Of a stretch of 5,169 bases of DNA, positions 5,166-5,169 are shown piece after piece. Both the position numbers and the translations under genes were made by a program. The notes under the pieces were generated by a model. It was not told where the DNA came from and searched no databases. It saw nothing but the letters and a program-made list of their open reading frames with translations. The stretch is taken from the NCBI GenBank assembly GCA_030604975.1, contig JAUVUV010000193.1, forward strand, positions 1 to 5,169. The letters run 5' to 3'. Source of the DNA: Candidatus Glassiibacteriota bacterium. Its GTDB lineage: Bacteria; Gemmatimonadota; Glassbacteria; GWA2-58-10. Position 1 is the stretch's first letter. Every line of letters begins with the position of its first letter.

Positions 5166-5169
5166 ATCA

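Overview
This window holds the chromosome replication start region of a bacterium: dnaN (5' end only), an intergenic origin (oriC) and dnaA, preceded in the same orientation by a branched-chain aminotransferase gene (ilvE type) and, further upstream, a sigma-54-dependent response regulator. All recognised genes lie on the minus strand, so in transcriptional order the layout is response regulator (4876-3485), a 579-base spacer, ilvE (2905-1988), dnaA (1975-536), oriC (535-254), dnaN (253 to beyond the left edge). At the right edge, a plus-strand promoter-like sequence, a hairpin and a Shine-Dalgarno sequence suggest a divergent gene that starts just outside the window.

The dnaA-oriC-dnaN order is the classic bacterial arrangement. 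The gene in front of dnaA is an aminotransferase rather than rpmH. The organism cannot be named from this sequence. The DnaA is clearly bacterial but divergent, base composition is moderate, and a NtrC-family regulator implies that sigma-54 is present. An uncultured lineage, or one near the Deltaproteobacteria or FCB group, would fit, but that is inference.

The origin contains at least two good DnaA boxes and several degenerate ones. They form two clusters of opposite orientation: minus-strand boxes at 342-358 and plus-strand boxes at 441-449 and 505-535. The minus-strand pair lies four bases from five NTA triplets (a DnaA-trio-like element), followed by a stretch of 89% A+T. This matches the box/trio/unwinding layout known from Bacillus subtilis and gives a concrete prediction of where the duplex opens, on the dnaN side.

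ilvE and dnaA are separated by only 12 bases, and dnaA starts with TTG behind a good Shine-Dalgarno, so initiator synthesis is probably co-transcribed with the aminotransferase. The 579-base spacer upstream of ilvE holds no convincing gene. It has several weak promoter-like sequences on the minus strand, including one sigma-54-like -24/-12 element, and two mutually exclusive hairpins, one followed by a T-run, that could form an attenuator. These regulatory readings are speculative. No mobile element, CRISPR array, tRNA or rRNA was seen.
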